Assembly: GCF_022539665.2 (NCBI RefSeq)
Contig: NC_081332.1
Location: forward strand, 4,187,884 to 4,251,883
DNA from: Daphnia carinata
Taxonomy: Eukaryota; Arthropoda; Branchiopoda; Diplostraca; Daphniidae
Direction: 5' to 3'
Length of the DNA: 64,000 bases
Below are positions 36,263-49,865 of this stretch, piece after piece (position 1 is the first letter of the stretch; every line of letters begins with the position of its first letter). A program made the position numbers and the translations under genes. Below the pieces are notes generated by a model. The model saw nothing but the letters and a program-made list of their open reading frames with translations. It was not told where the DNA came from and did not search any database.

Positions 36263-37976
36263 TCAATCACGACCAACGTGGTGGGTCTCTGACGGCCGAT
36301 CAATGCGGAAGAGGCGCTCAGCGGGCGTAAAGTAACCCTCGTATACGACCTGTTCGGGAGTGACGTCTTCGTGGTAGTGGCCGCCTTCTCCGTGAGTAGA
36401 AAAGCAATGAGTGTGCTCGACTCGTAAATCCATTCCCTGTGGAAAATCCAACAGCAGAGAATTTAATAATAAACTTAAATCAAAAGGCGTCAAGAGTAGC
36501 GAGATATACTCTAACAAGAATCGGCCAACTAGAAAACCCTTTGCCCCTCTTAACTTGGCAACCCGTTTCGAATGCTTACGGGGTCGTGAGAGATGAAAAC
36601 GCTAAGGTTAATCAATGGCCCAGTGGCGTTATAGAAGTGAAGCCAGTTGTTCACATCGGCATCCGTCTGCAACGGACACGGCGAGAAGTCGGGCATGATG
36701 TGTAACCTGTTTGGCACGCCATAATCAATGGGCTTTTGTAGACGATGCTCTATGCATACAAATTGACATAACTTTTGACTGCTATATATACTACCTGGCT
36801 TGGCCATTTTCCAACATGAATACGCCCCCAATACCTGCATTCGAAGATTTAGAGACGATTTTTATAAGCAAGGCTGTACTATCATGGAACAACAAAAAAA
36901 AAAAAAAAAAAAAAAAACATAAAATAAAATAAGAAATCTTTTCTAACCGACTGGTTTATCGCCGTAATGCTGTGCAACAGTGTTTCGCATGCACGTAACG
37001 AAGTTGTTCGACCCGGTGCGTTTTTGGCAACGAATTCGAAGGACGGGCGTATTGGGTAGTCCGCGGGAGATCAACAGGTTGTTGAGGAGCGAGCAACGAG
37101 TTTGTTCGGGCGGTAAAACATGCAGCATTCGATGGCCAGCTGGATCAACCGTGGCTAATCGCGTACCGTTGACGATGTTATTTTTTCCTTCATCGAGAGT
37201 TAACGACAGATTAGTCATCATTTCGCAATTGGTATTAAGATGTTGCCAAGGCCCGGCTCCCGCTCCAATCATCAGAATCGTGCCACCCTTAACGTTCATT
37301 AGGCCCGGCAAATCGGCAAGATCGTAGGTACGATCACGTTGAGCTGTCGGTACCAAGTAAGGAACGCCTCCCAAATCGACCAAACATGGCTCGCCACCTA
37401 AACCTAGATTGGGGAAACAAAGATCGAATCAGACGTGCAATCGATAATGTTGCCAACCTTTGGCCACACTGAGTCAAGCACATGACTGAGGATGGGAAAG
37501 TTTGCGAGCTCCATATGTTTTTATCAATTCAACGAATTGTTATTAGTGTGGTGCGTTAGGTAAAAACGGGCGATCATTGACAAATGAACAATAGAACAAT
37601 CAGAAAGCATTATGAGAGTGGAATCAATTTGATTCACTCGTTGCCAAATGGCAATTTGCTGAGCCTATGTACCTGCCTGATAACGAAGAGATGTTAAAGC
37701 ATTTTAATCAAATGGCATGGCATTGTTTTCTGGAAGTTGAAGCATTTAATAAACTGTTTAATAAACGTCAGATCTTGCACACATTCTATTACCAGGTGCA
37801 GCCAGGTGGAAAGGTGGTGAGCTCAAATCTGGGCAGTCGACTACTTCTACTGTCACGTGGACGAAATGTGATTCGAGGCCTTGGCGAAGAACATCGGCCA
37901 GTTCACTTAGAGGTGGCACGTGCAGCTGGCGATTTTCCAAAGGCCAACACTTTTTGTCCATGTCGTCATCGCCCAT
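36263..37976 (-). CDS. C11orf54: C11orf54/PTD012-family zinc ester hydrolase
   Basis: Five exons: 37976-37793, 37403-36948, 36834-36795, 36706-36580 and 36436-36263. Phases close and give 326 residues, against 315 in human. Family hallmarks are VEVVDCPDLSSPPF near the N-terminus, VDLGGVPYLVPTAQRDRTYD, ILMIGAGAGPW, KRTGSNNFVTCMRNTV...QHYGDKPVG, IMPDFSPCPL...WLHFY and the C-terminal EHTHCFSTHGEGGHYH. In the human structure three histidines of this last motif bind zinc, and all are present here. The family has ester-hydrolase activity in vitro and its physiological substrate is unsettled. The cytosolic or nuclear location has no signal in the sequence. The start at MGDDDMDKK is chosen because it precedes the conserved block by about the usual length; the frame extends further upstream without homology. 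The 40-base third exon is small but fits human spacing. Confidence 0.93.
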
Positions 37977-39002
37977 TTTTCTCGCCGAATTCGATGATCG
38001 ATTGGATTGGGGTTGAACGCAGTACGCAATACAACACACACAAAACTCTGGCAAACTAAACAACGATAAAAAAAAGATAGTGCCAAGTTAGGCAGACGTT
38101 TCGAATGGATTCAATCCACGACAGGCTATTGCTTCACTAGTGATAAATGTCACAAAAATCCCTTTGTGATCGGCCTTTGTCGTCTGCGTCACATGCCATC
38201 ACCGTATGGCATGCATATCTCTTAAAACCTGGGGGAAAAACCAAAGATACCAGTTATCAACAGCAACCAACGTCTCCCTCTATCTGTTTGTTGAGAAAGC
38301 TTTCTTCAAAACAAAAAGAAAAGCCAAAAAACTATTGATTTATTTTGATATTTTATAATATAAACCTGCTTCAAGAAATAAGAAGCTCAAGTGTTTATGT
38401 AGACGTCGTGGCCGCGTTCTACCGTTTATTTGTTATTGTCTCTTTCGTTAGGTGTATGGGGGTTGTTACAACAATAACAATAGGAAAGAAAAATCAAAAG
38501 GGGTCGCACTGGTGAAGAACGAACTCGAATACACAATTGAAAATCTAAATAAAAACATTACTGTCTGCTCTTGATCGAAACACTAACACAGAACCCGACA
38601 AATTTGTGTGGTTCTTAACCACAGAGAGATGCTCCAAGGGAGTGGAGTGGTGACAGCTCAGGAGGTTATACAGCAAGCAGAAACCAATAAACAAAAAAGA
38701 TTCAAGGATCAAACAGAAAATATTACACAGGTCCTGTTCTAGATCAATGTGATGAAAGTTCAGAATTCGATTTTAAAAGATTAAAAGAGATAAACAAACA
38801 AAAATATTAATAATCTGCAGCTCGCCCGTGACAACATTACACGTTTATGTGAGGAAGCATTCCGTCAACCAATGGAAAAGAAATTGTGTGATGGGACCTG
38901 TGTGAAATGTGTACGACAAACATCATACAAATTGCAAAGGCGCCAAATTTGATTCCCTCCTCCAAAAAAAAAAATGCATTCAGATCTATCGGATTCCGTA
39001 AA
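37977..39002. other. Spacer between the ester hydrolase and the GPCR
   Basis: About 1 kb without coding features. It should contain the 5' region of the minus-strand ester hydrolase and the 3' UTR of the minus-strand receptor. Confidence 0.5.
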
Positions 39003-42000
39003 TCAACAACTAGATTGTGTGCGCACTGCCGTTGGCTGATGGAGTTGACGTTGCAACTCGTTGAGCGGATAATCGCCATCGACATTTTTTAGATTTTCAG
39101 CCTGCGGATGTCGACGGCTGACTGATGTGAGCATAGTATTTTGTCGCCGACTACTCGAGTGACGAGTGAAGGCTGTAGGATCGTCCGTTACAGCCGTAGC
39201 GCCGGCACGGCTGTAGCTAGCCGCGTTGCCCGCGCACATCGAGCCACCGCAATAGCTGGCTGGGCCCGAGTGGTTGCCGGCCTGATCTGCCCCGCAACAG
39301 CAGAGTAATCGGTTGAAATGTTTGCGGAAGCTCGTGCTAACGCAGTAGAGCGCGATGGGATTGATGCACGAATTCGTGTACGCCAGGACAAATCCGAATA
39401 TCTTTAATGCGTGCCAAAAAGCGTTGTACTCAGCCTCCGAGTTCGGGTTGAAGTAGAACCACATGAAGTAGACGTGAATCGGCAAGAAACAGACGGCAAA
39501 CAGAACGACAAAAGACTAGAACAGCAAACCGGAATTCCCCGTCCATGTCGACCGTAGCAAATGAACGAAAAAAAAAAGCAAAGCAAAAAAACAAACGAGT
39601 ACAGAAATAAGTATGGAAGGGAATTGCTGTAAAAAATAATGACGTAATCGACGTGTATATAACACACACGCAAGACTGAAGGCAAGTGTTGAAAGATACT
39701 TACCAGCACCATCTTTGCGAGTTTGCGACGTGCTCGATTCTGATTCGGCTGCTGTTGTGGCTGGAGTAAAACGGTTGGCTCAGACTGTGCCTCAGCGTCA
39801 CATCAACCAATTAGCAGAACGGAGGCAAAGAAACAAGATTAAAAAAAAAAAAAACAGTTATATAAGACGAATAGAGTGATGCGTCATTTACAATAGCAAA
39901 ATATAAGTTTTGAAATAGTACGAAACTCTTGTCTTGAAATCGTGAAGAATATTACAGCGGATGCGTCGTTAATGCTATTCCGGGAAAAAAGGGTTCATAT
40001 TAAGAACATTTTCCTAGGAGCAATGAAACGATGCGTGAAACGACTTAGCAAGTAAGTTGTAGACACACAGACAGAGAAAAATCTAAGTCTATGTATACGT
40101 AAGCTTCATAACGAGTTTGACGAAGCGGATTGCTGAGGCCGGCAACTTTGAAAACAGGCCCCGATTGCAAGTGATGGGCTTTTGGCGCAACTGTCATCTC
40201 GCATCTCAAGATTTGAACAGATGGAGACAAAGTGAAGAATATGATCTTGCCAGCGTTGATGATTAAAGTTCTATTGTAAAGGTTAGCGAGGCCTATAGTG
40301 CTTTAAATGTTCGCTTCGTTTCATTGCTGCCGCGAAATGGGCTGTTGAGTCCTCATGGCCAAAACCAACTTACTACAGTTGTTAAAAAAGAAAAAGTTTA
40401 CAGAGTTTGGCACCTTTAAACAAGACGCTACATAAAACATTCAGCTGTTGAGGACTCGATTTATCTACAGCTTCTCCTCCGATGTATTTTGGTTCCAACC
40501 TTTTTTTTTTATTGGAGAAAGGGACGGAAAAGAAGAAAAATGTCGACCATATGGTACCGTACGGTTCGATCCGGCTTGTCCGCCCTAGCGTATTCACGTC
40601 CTACCATCACATTTGTAAAAGAAGAAGAAAGAAAAAAAAAAAAAAAAAAAAATAACCCAAAGAGAGTGGATTGCAACCCGTCCGTTAAGGGCCGAAAAAG
40701 AAAATACGACAGAGGCTTTACAGTGGCGTTACTTGAATTTACTGCAAGTCTTTCACGCAACAACTGCATCTTTTAAAAAGGAGGGGAGTAACGCAAGGCG
40801 TTAAAAGCCTCGCAGATGCAACACCCAATTCAAAGTTATTAGGTTTGGTTGTGAGTGTCACCTCAGATTTCTTTCCCACCTTTTGTTTAGACCATTCGGG
40901 CCGTAGAAGAAGATGAATGAGCGCAGTAGGTGAGAGATATATGCCATGTACAAGACCCGTCTAACTTGTAAATATACTCATTTTTTTTCTCAAAAACATG
41001 AAAGATAATGAAGGGGGGCCCGTTTCGGGAAAATCCCTGACTCGTATTGCTTTAGGCTAAGTTACCTCCCGCATCAAGTTTTCTTGAGTAAAACGTACAC
41101 GTCTATCATCGCCTTTGCTATTCGCCTATTTTCAGATGAGAGATCTTTTCAAACAACTCGCCCCCTGGACTTCAAAAGGAGTTTCCTCGTACGGCTTTTA
41201 CATTCGCTGGAGATGGACGCTCTTCTTTTGTGTTCCAGAGTCTTTCCGACGCTTTTTTTTTCAAAGGCAAGCAAAACGGGGCATTTCGTAATCACGCGAC
41301 GCTTAGGGGGCATCGTTGGTTTGTTCGTACGCCAGGTACAATAGTCCATCTCAAGCTTACAATAGCCCTACGTCCGGGGAGTTCGACGGACAATTGGGAC
41401 ACGTCCCGGGTTTCTTATATCCCCCCTCCATTTTTATTTTATATGATAAAATTCATGTTATACACACCACTGTGTGCGTAGTAGATATGAAAGCCTTTAT
41501 CAACTGCAAAGAGCTACATATGAATTATTCAGAGCCAAATGCAAACATTTGGGCCGTCTGTCTCTAAATCATTTTTGACATGACAAATATGACTTAATGC
41601 TTTAATGCACCTGATTAGATGAAGAGGCTTCTGTCTGGTATCGATGACGCGCAGATGTTGTCAACATGGCCTGGCCTGGGATATTTTGAACGCTGCCAAA
41701 ATAAAAGCAAACACAAAGTTTCGTTAAGTTGAACCTCTCAAAAAAAAATGGATGAGATCAATCTACCTGCGCAGGAGATGGTGGGCCATGATTGCGTAGA
41801 ACGTGCCTATAGTGATGAGGGGTAGGAAATAATGAAGAAGAAAGCGGAGGAGGATGACCATTCTCGGATAGTCTGGTCCGAATTCTTGGGGGAAAGGATA
41901 GCAAATGTGAATTTCCCTATGGGTGGGGCCAATCATTGTTCCATTAGCATCGACTTCCCGCTCCGAGTCCGGAATGCGCTCGCCGGGATGCTTGAGCAAA

Positions 42001-43059
42001 TGCGAGAAGAAGACGGCCGGCAGTGCGAGCACCAACGACGCCAGCCAGATGACCGCGAGACAAACGATGACCAATTTGGACCTGGGGCCACTGACAAACG
42101 ACTGGACGGGTCGTACAATCGCCGTGTACCGATCGAAGCTGAGCGCCGTCAGCGTGAAAACGGAAACGCCTACTGACGTATCCTACACTCACGCATTCGA
42201 AAAAGAAAAATATGTCGTTAAAAAACAAACAAACAGACGCCACATACTTTGGAATTTATTGACTCCCTTCCAAGAACTCTGGATTTTCCATTTATCTTGA
42301 AAACAGTCCCAGAAATAAGAAAAAAAAAAAAAAAAAATTAAATAAACTGCGACTAAATCTTCCGTGTCGAACGCGGACTTCTAGGTCCCCGGGAAAAAGA
42401 AACAAACTATTTCTGATTATGTACAGCCATGGGTTGGTATTATTTACGATGATGTTGTGCCTATATCCATCGTTGGAGACACACCAACACAGCAGCAATA
42501 ACCACTGAAAAGACTTAGACTATAAAAGACTCTTAGTTATGAGTCGTTTTCATGGCTTTGTGTGTGCGATATGCAACAGCAACAAACCAGGTGGTACATA
42601 ATCGTTTCTCTTTTTTTTTTTTTTGTGAGTGTCTCTGAACGACTGAACATCGGCATAACATTAACAAAGAAAAAGGTTGGCTCCTGCCTTGGGATTATAT
42701 TTAGTTCTTACCTTGGCAAATTCAGAGGCTTTACAGACAAACTCGCCGTAGGGCCAAGAGTCGAGCGTGTAAATGGTGGAAGTGAAGGGGACGGTGCAGA
42801 TGAGAATGAGGAGGTCGCCGACGGCCAAGTTAAAGATGAACGTGTTGGGCACGCTGCGCATCGATTTGTGGCGACACAGGACGTATATGAGGCTGCCATT
42901 GCCGATGACACCCACTAAGAAGATGATACCGAACACTACGGGCACGATGTACGTCTCGAGTCGTTCACTGTACGCCACATAACCATCGCTGAGTTCATCG
43001 TCTTCGTCCATCGCCGACCAATGCGAATCGTTGGCGACATCGTCGGGCATCATTGACAT
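39003..43059 (-). CDS. CCHaR: CCHamide / bombesin-type neuropeptide receptor (class A GPCR)
   Basis: Five exons: 43059-42712, 42182-41767, 41692-41611, 39760-39704 and 39515-39003. Phases close and give 471 residues. Exon 1 has the extracellular N-terminus, TM1 (VFGIIFLVGVIGNGSLIYVL), TM2 (NTFIFNLAVGDLLILI) and the start of TM3. Exon 2 has the DRY motif (LSFDRYTAIVRP), TM4, an extracellular loop with CYPFP, and TM5. Exons 3 and 4 form the third intracellular loop, ending RRKLAKMVL. Exon 5 has TM6 (VCFLPIHVYFMWF), TM7 with NSCINPIALY, and a Cys cluster (RLLCCCG) suited to palmitoylation. The LAKMVL...FWHAL...FRKHFNRLL pattern matches insect CCHamide receptors and vertebrate bombesin receptors, which couple gut/brain peptides to feeding signals. 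Whether it corresponds to insect CCHa1 or CCHa2 receptor is undecided. An in-frame start at 43155 would add 32 residues. Confidence 0.93.
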
Positions 43060-46000
43060 GGCGACCTTTTTATACACGAACTCTATGCTTTTCTGATTGC
43101 ATTCACAATTTTTCGTGAAAAGTTTCAAATGTAAACGACGAGTGATGTCGGACAATATCTTGAATTAGTAAACCCCTTTTTTTTTATCCCGACGTATTGT
43201 TGATGCTAGTCGAATTCTGAAAGTTTTTACATGTTCTTTTTTTTTTTTTTAAATTGGAGTTGAAGGACGTGCTACGGCAACGGTATTGTATGCTTGTCCG
43301 TCACGTGCTGTTCACAAGCAATCTATTAACGAGACGACTGCCATCTCCGACATGAAGCTTTTTTTTTTTTGGCTGGCTTGACGGCCAAAGCAATCGGTAT
43401 CCTATAATTTAGAAAAGAATATAAATACATTACATTAGACGAGAGAAAAGAAAAGACCTCGCTCGTAAAATAGATGCGATCGCGGTCGTAAATAAATAGA
43501 AAAAGAAAAACAGATACGGTCGTCGTCATTTCTCTTTCTCCAATTTTCTTATTAATATACATTTTTTTTTTGGGTGGGGAGGGGATTTGAATATAGGATG
43601 AAATCAAAATGGCGTGCGATGTTGACTAATTTTTTTCTTCTTCTTTCACTCCGGGGGAGATAACCTTTAATTTGTCTTTCCAGTTCGTCGAATGCTATAG
43701 AAGATGGCTTCCAAAATGATGTAAAAATTTTCACATCATTGACAAGGCAAAACTAATGGAAAATAACGGGGAATTGCCAATGACTCGTTTTGAAAAATGC
43801 AAAGCAGAACTATGAAAGAAAGGGGGGGGGGGATGATTTGAGTGCAAGCGCATATCTATTATTACGACCTGGATCGTTCACCACAGACGCGCACGTCACA
43901 AGCGAAGTTAAACTAACGTCGGTTTCCCTTCCCTCCTGTTTATGTTTTCTGTATAATATCCGCGTTCTGAATCACTGATTTTCAATTTCAAATTCAGGGG
44001 GATATCCAACAACGAACGACGTGTTTGTAAGGCAGACTGCCAATCATTTCAGGTCATTCATTAAATATGCGATTTTTCAATGCACGTTCCCCTCCAATCT
44101 TCCTGACCTGGTACGCAATTACCCTTTGGTATTTTTACCCGCCATTAAATGGAATGGCACAATGCAAGATAAATGTCACGAAAAAAAGAAACATCAAAAG
44201 AGCTTTTTAATGTGGCCATTACACTTGAATTGCTACCCCGGTGCGATTATTCTTCTGTTAAGCTGGATTAGCCAGGCAAAATCATGATTAGTGTGGAGGA
44301 CGTCAACTTGGAAAGAAATAAAGCTGTCAGTGCGTACTTTTAACTCGGCTAGGAGTCACCACACAACAAAGTGAATTTAAAACCCTGAAGCAAAATCATT
44401 TACAAAAAACCATTGTTAATTGTGCCTTTTATATTAAAAGCAACGTTGTTCTCTTCGCTATTAATCACGTCGGGGCGGTTTTGAAATTTCTAAGGCAATT
44501 TCCTTCCCGTTCGAAAAGAATAGAAACGATCAGACGAGGACGAATGGAAGCAAGACTGAACTTGGCTAGATAACAACCAACGATGAACAAAAATCAATTC
44601 ATTTTCGCAATTTAATTCGACCACGTATCGGGTTATCCCCGTGAATCCCTCCCGACGTTAAAAAATTCCTGTTCTTACAGACCCTATATTTCACTTTGTG
44701 CGACATAAATCGCAACGCCGACGACAAGGACAAATAACAGCAATTAAAAATAGAAAGGAATGACAAAAAGACTTACCAATGAAAAAAGGAAGATCCTCCG
44801 GCAGCTGACGGATGCTCTCGGCCCCCGTCTACTAAACGTCCAATTTCCAGCAACAGTCGTTTGTAACAAACGAAAGAAAAAAACAAAAATGTTTGACCGG
44901 CTCCCGTGACGACAATCTAATAAATAGACGATGCGAAGAGAGAAGATGGAGAAAGAACTCAGAAAACAAAGGACTAAATTGGCTGTCTAGTGTTCCAAAA
45001 AAAAAAAAAAAAAAAAAAACTGACCGTGGAAGATGTAGCCCAAGAGACTATGGCTGCACATCCATTGGATACGAAAGACGGCCAGACACTGAATGCTGTG
45101 GGAATCGGCGTCGTGTTTGTTCGGCGTCTCTCTTTCCAACATCGGACAGTCTCACTCCGGCATGTCTAGTGGAATCTAGCGGCTGCGTCTGCGTCATCTA
45201 ATCCTGCAGTGGCTGTGCGTGCACTAGACTTCCAACACGTAATTGACATTAAAGACGCTACTGGTTCGTTTATTCCTCGCATTTACCATCAGTCAAGTTG
45301 AAGCCGCGCGGTTATCCGCATTCTTTTCGTTCTTAACGATCTTTCGAATAAATTCTCCAACCCGCATACCTGAAAATTCATAACAAAAATCAATCATTGA
45401 AATTGATAACGGCAGTTGAACGTCGCAAAATACCCTGATCATCCTTTATAACCTTTCCATATAAGGATCCGGTCGGTAGTTGATGCAGATGGGGAATGAA
45501 TAACATCGATGACAAATCTGGAATTCCAAAGGCTGGAGTCACGTGATTTCACATCAATCGCCTTTTCAACAGTTCCAATCCGAAGGGGGACGACCTGGAC
45601 AGAAAAACCAACATGTAGTTAAGTTATGTACATATTTAAAATAAATAAATAAATAAATAAAAATTGGACAGTTGTATCTCTTTCCAAGTGAGAAAAAAAA
45701 GAGGAACTAACCCATACAAACAAGACATACGGTGGAGCAGACGCACAGTACATATCTCAACTCTATGGCACACACGCAACTTGATTGCGCGTTGCTGGAT
45801 ACATTACGGATGCGTCGCACATGTTGGCCGTGTCGTTTTTCTTTTTTTGGCTGAAGGGCGAAACGAAGGGAAGTGTATGCGTAAAGACTAAACACACCAA
45901 CCCGAACACCCAGCGCAACTATAGATCCTGTCCGTCCGTGACACTTTTGTTTGCTTAGGTGACAACCCAGCGCTCTTTTTTTTTCATTTATCGCTACAAA

Positions 46001-49000
46001 ATAGTACGACTTGTGTATTACATAAAAATATTTAGATCTATGCCGGACGTCAGCTGAGTTATAATTTATTGAATAGTCGGCAATCGAGTGGGACGAAACA
46101 GATGCCGATCGGTATCATCTGAAATAGTCTATTAAAGAGAAACAGAGTCAGTTTTGAAAAGGTGTCTCTCTGCGGCTTCGTCTGGAATGAGACGGCCGAA
46201 ATTTTATCCCTTAGTGAAAGAGAAGACGCTGTCGAGATAAGACAGGACAACCTTCACGATACGATGTTCGTAACTGCTGAATACGCGCGAGATGGGAGGA
46301 GATAAGGTGGGATTTATTCAACAATGTCTTTAAGCGGACAGAGTGAAGTGGCTTACGAATTATTTGTATAATGCAGGGTACAAAAGGCAAATGGGGGAAC
46401 ATCGGTAGAGGTAATGTCAATCTTGCTCAGCAGATTTCACAATTAGACTACAGTCAATAAGACAAATATCACGAGATAAAAATCAAACCAATGAAATGTT
46501 ACCAATAAAAAATATATGGTGCGTGTCGCTTGTCACGGAAGAGAGGCACTTAGATATAGTCACGAAACAAAGGCATGGCCCACTATTGCAACATAAAAAA
46601 AGTTTTGGAAAATGCCAAGGATCATTTACTTTAAATCTTATCAGTTGAATTTAGAAAATGCCCTTCATACAGAGCCGAGCATTGTTTTTTGAAACTGCAT
46701 TTGCACAAAACCTTGGGAGCGCGTGGAGCCTGTATCCGAGTGATAGAAATGAGTTTGACTGATTTGTATGCAGATGAGGCTGTTCATGCGTCACAAAGTC
46801 CCATTTGGTCTAAAACCTCGTACTAATCCCGCCGTACAATTCTAGTCTTTCAACTTCTTGATTGGTAGGATCCCCTCCCGAGGAGGGACTTTATGCCCGT
46901 CTTTGGCATTACAGAAACAAAAGATGGACTCTTGGTTATACGAAATGCTGCGAAAACATCTGCACGTGCTCAAACAATGACCGTCATCCTCAGCAAACTC
47001 GGCGGTTAATTCCAAATCGGTCAAGGCAGACATTGCGCTATGTGTGTAAAGACAAATTAATATCGGTCAGTGGCCACACACTACGCGTCCAATTTCTTTT
47101 GCGATTAATAACGGTTATGTCTAAAACAATTCGCGAGGCCCTCTCCCTCGATTAAGATTTTTGCTTACCGGACCGCCAATATTAGTATGCCCGTCAATGA
47201 CTATCTCTGCCTGCCGATGACGTATTTAATCGCAGAACGAAACGTCCATTGTCTAATTTTGACAGCCAAACAAGGAAAAACGTATTGCCTCGGTGGCATT
47301 ACAACGCACTACTGTCAAATTTCTGACATGAGTTATTTTGCTGACACAAGACTTTGAGGAAAATTTGAAATTCAAACTGAATTTTGGACTACAGGGAAAA
47401 TGGTGTTAAAGCAAATAAGGCAGGAGTTCCCGATCGTTCTTAACTTAACGAGCACTTCAAACAAAAAAAAAACATCCTGGACTGATGATTGGCAACTGAT
47501 TAAAGTCCGAGTGCACGGCGCCATTTTTTTCCAACGAGAAACAACTCCGTGTTTTGATTTGCATTAAACGACTTCGACATTCGATCAACCTATTGCATTT
47601 TTTTTACTGCTTTTAAACTGTTTGGAGGTCGCCACCAGACGTCCATAAAAACTGCGTCAACTCCGTACCATAAAATCCATCGCTCCAACTTTCTGTTTTT
47701 TTTAACAATGAGCAACATCTTGTATGTATGTAAACGACGTCGCTCTTAGATATGCAGATATTGACTATACTGTACGGTTGTAATAACACAGTCTATGTTT
47801 GCGTACGGCCTATTTCGTGCAGCTGGGTTTCTAAGGTCGTAAATTGTATCACTGAGAGAACATGACCGGCATATTCAAGACGTTGACGAAGAGTGCGGAT
47901 TACTAGTACCACGTGATCCGATGACTCACGGTAATCCACGGCCATATCTTTGCGCACTTGGGCATAAGACTTGGCTTCGCCTCAATAGATTCTTTCATGT
48001 TCTTACTGGATTACGAGTGGCGGAATAGATTAGATGGCATAACCTCCCCCTACATGTAGAGTTCATTAAGCGACATGAAAACTAAAATCACAATAGATTA
48101 ATGTAATTGCCTCTACGGATTTCGTCTCGCATAATGACAATCGAATGAGCTCTGACAAATTTAGGTGCCGCAAAAAAAGGGGAGAGAAATCAGTAGATAA
48201 AGAACGAAAATCGTTGTAACCTTCGCGATCAGACTTTGGACTTCTTGTTATTGTGAAATACGTTTACTCATCAGCGTCACTAGTTGTTTCGAAATCTCTA
48301 GTTTACGGTATACCGATCGACTAAGCTGATTGACTTTTGAACAGAGTCAAGGTGTGTTAGCAAACAACTTAAACATTACCACATCTCCCGGATAGGCAAT
48401 TTTGTACTTAAATAAAAAACTGACGTCAATGCTAATAATATTAGTCAAAAGCGGTTTGATAGATGAAAACTTAATCAAAATGATGAAGATTTAAAAAAAT
48501 TGATCTTTAAACAATGAGAAACAATTTCTATACGAAATCCTGTCAATGCTTTACGCGCTGCGTCGAGTAAGGAATGCCACTTGAATCGATTACGACATCG
48601 GCCCGAAAAGCCACCGTCATTTTTGAGATAAAGAAATGAAAAAAAAATAAAAAAAATTTTAAAAATGCAGTGTTTAAAGCAAATATGACAATGCGGCGTC
48701 AGAAGGGGAAAAATAATGAAACTTTTGCCACGCTCGTTCGCTAGGCACGGCAGACGTTATCCAGTTATCTATGTTTGAACGTTAAAAATAGTGGCATGAG
48801 AAGCTCACCAGATTTTACGTATCAGATGTATGATGCTAATGTTACGATATATTGACATTCAAGGATTCTTATTGGATGCAAGTTGTAATTTTTTTAGAGG
48901 GTTTTTGTATTCCCCAAACCCGGTTTGCAATAAGAGGAAAAGCGCTTTATAAACATCGTTTTGAAGGTGACGCATAAAAATCAGGACTATGTTAAAATGG

Positions 49001-49865
49001 TAACCATTTAGCGATCATTTACTGTTTTCCTGCCATGATCCACGATGTAATGGCCACATGTAATTTTTTACGGAAGTTAATATTCGAGGAAACAATCAAA
49101 TTTAAGGAATGATAGTAATTCAACTAAAACGCATCACTCGGCAACAGCCTCGATTTTTTCTGGACTTTGTTATAAAAATATCAAGATCGACGCGCGCGCT
49201 TCTTCAGAAATCATTAGATTGATTTAATGGGTAATCGAACGCTAGAAAAGCCGTTGCGGTTACAGCATTCAGTGTCACAGCTGCTCAGCTAGCTGTCACA
49301 CTATCAGTAAATAGAATTGGATTGCACAAGCAAAGGAGGCTGGAAATTTCAAGTAGAAAACAAGTAAATGAAAACCCATTGATAAAAACGTAGAATGCGA
49401 GATTTACGCAAAGCGTACACATTGCAATGTACGGAGTTTTTACAATTCAAAATTTTGAATAATCACACCTTTCAACTGATTGAAAATAACAATCTTCAAA
49501 GAATTAGCGGACATCCGATGTTACGGCGTAACTTTGCAGCACATAAAAACAACTAATTTTTGGGGTCGGGCTTGTCATTTGCCTATATTCTTGTTCAAAA
49601 AATGAAAATCTAGCACAAGTTTGTCGCAGTACAAAATGAAGGGAGAACAATAAGCTGTTTTATCAGGCTTTAGCCGATGCCAATGTGAAGTAGGGCAGGG
49701 TTGAACTGATAAGAATACAAAAGTATATGGTATAAAAAGGTCATTTTGTCTAAACGAATGCGCTATTCGAAGCTTGTTGGTGAGTATCTGACGTGGTCTA
49801 CCTACTCTAGCAGTCTTTTTACTGTAAAATTCATTTTGATTAACTGACTTTAAGTTACTTGTGCC
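43060..49865. other. Gene-poor region with possible 5' UTR exons of the GPCR
   Basis: No coding gene could be supported. Two minus-strand splice donors stand out: attg|gtaagt with the exon end at 44777, and ttcag|gtatgc near 45371. They could end non-coding first exons of the GPCR. 45643-45662 is an AAAT repeat. From about 45.4 kb the density of long homopolymers drops sharply. 46.5-49.7 kb shows nothing recognisable. Confidence 0.45.
49731..49740 (+). promoter_or_regulatory. TATA box of the first mucin-like gene
   Basis: tataaaaagg lies 135 bases upstream of the ATG at 49866 and would place transcription start near 49762-49770. A TGATAAG (GATA-factor-type) site lies about 20 bases further upstream at 49708-49714. 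A gtgagt donor near 49780 suggests a short 5' UTR intron. Confidence 0.55.

Noticed and set aside
43057-43155. Longer N-terminus of the GPCR starting at 43155
   Set aside because: The extra 32 residues are not similar to receptor N-termini and the ATG at 43059 is sufficient. It remains possible but unsupported.
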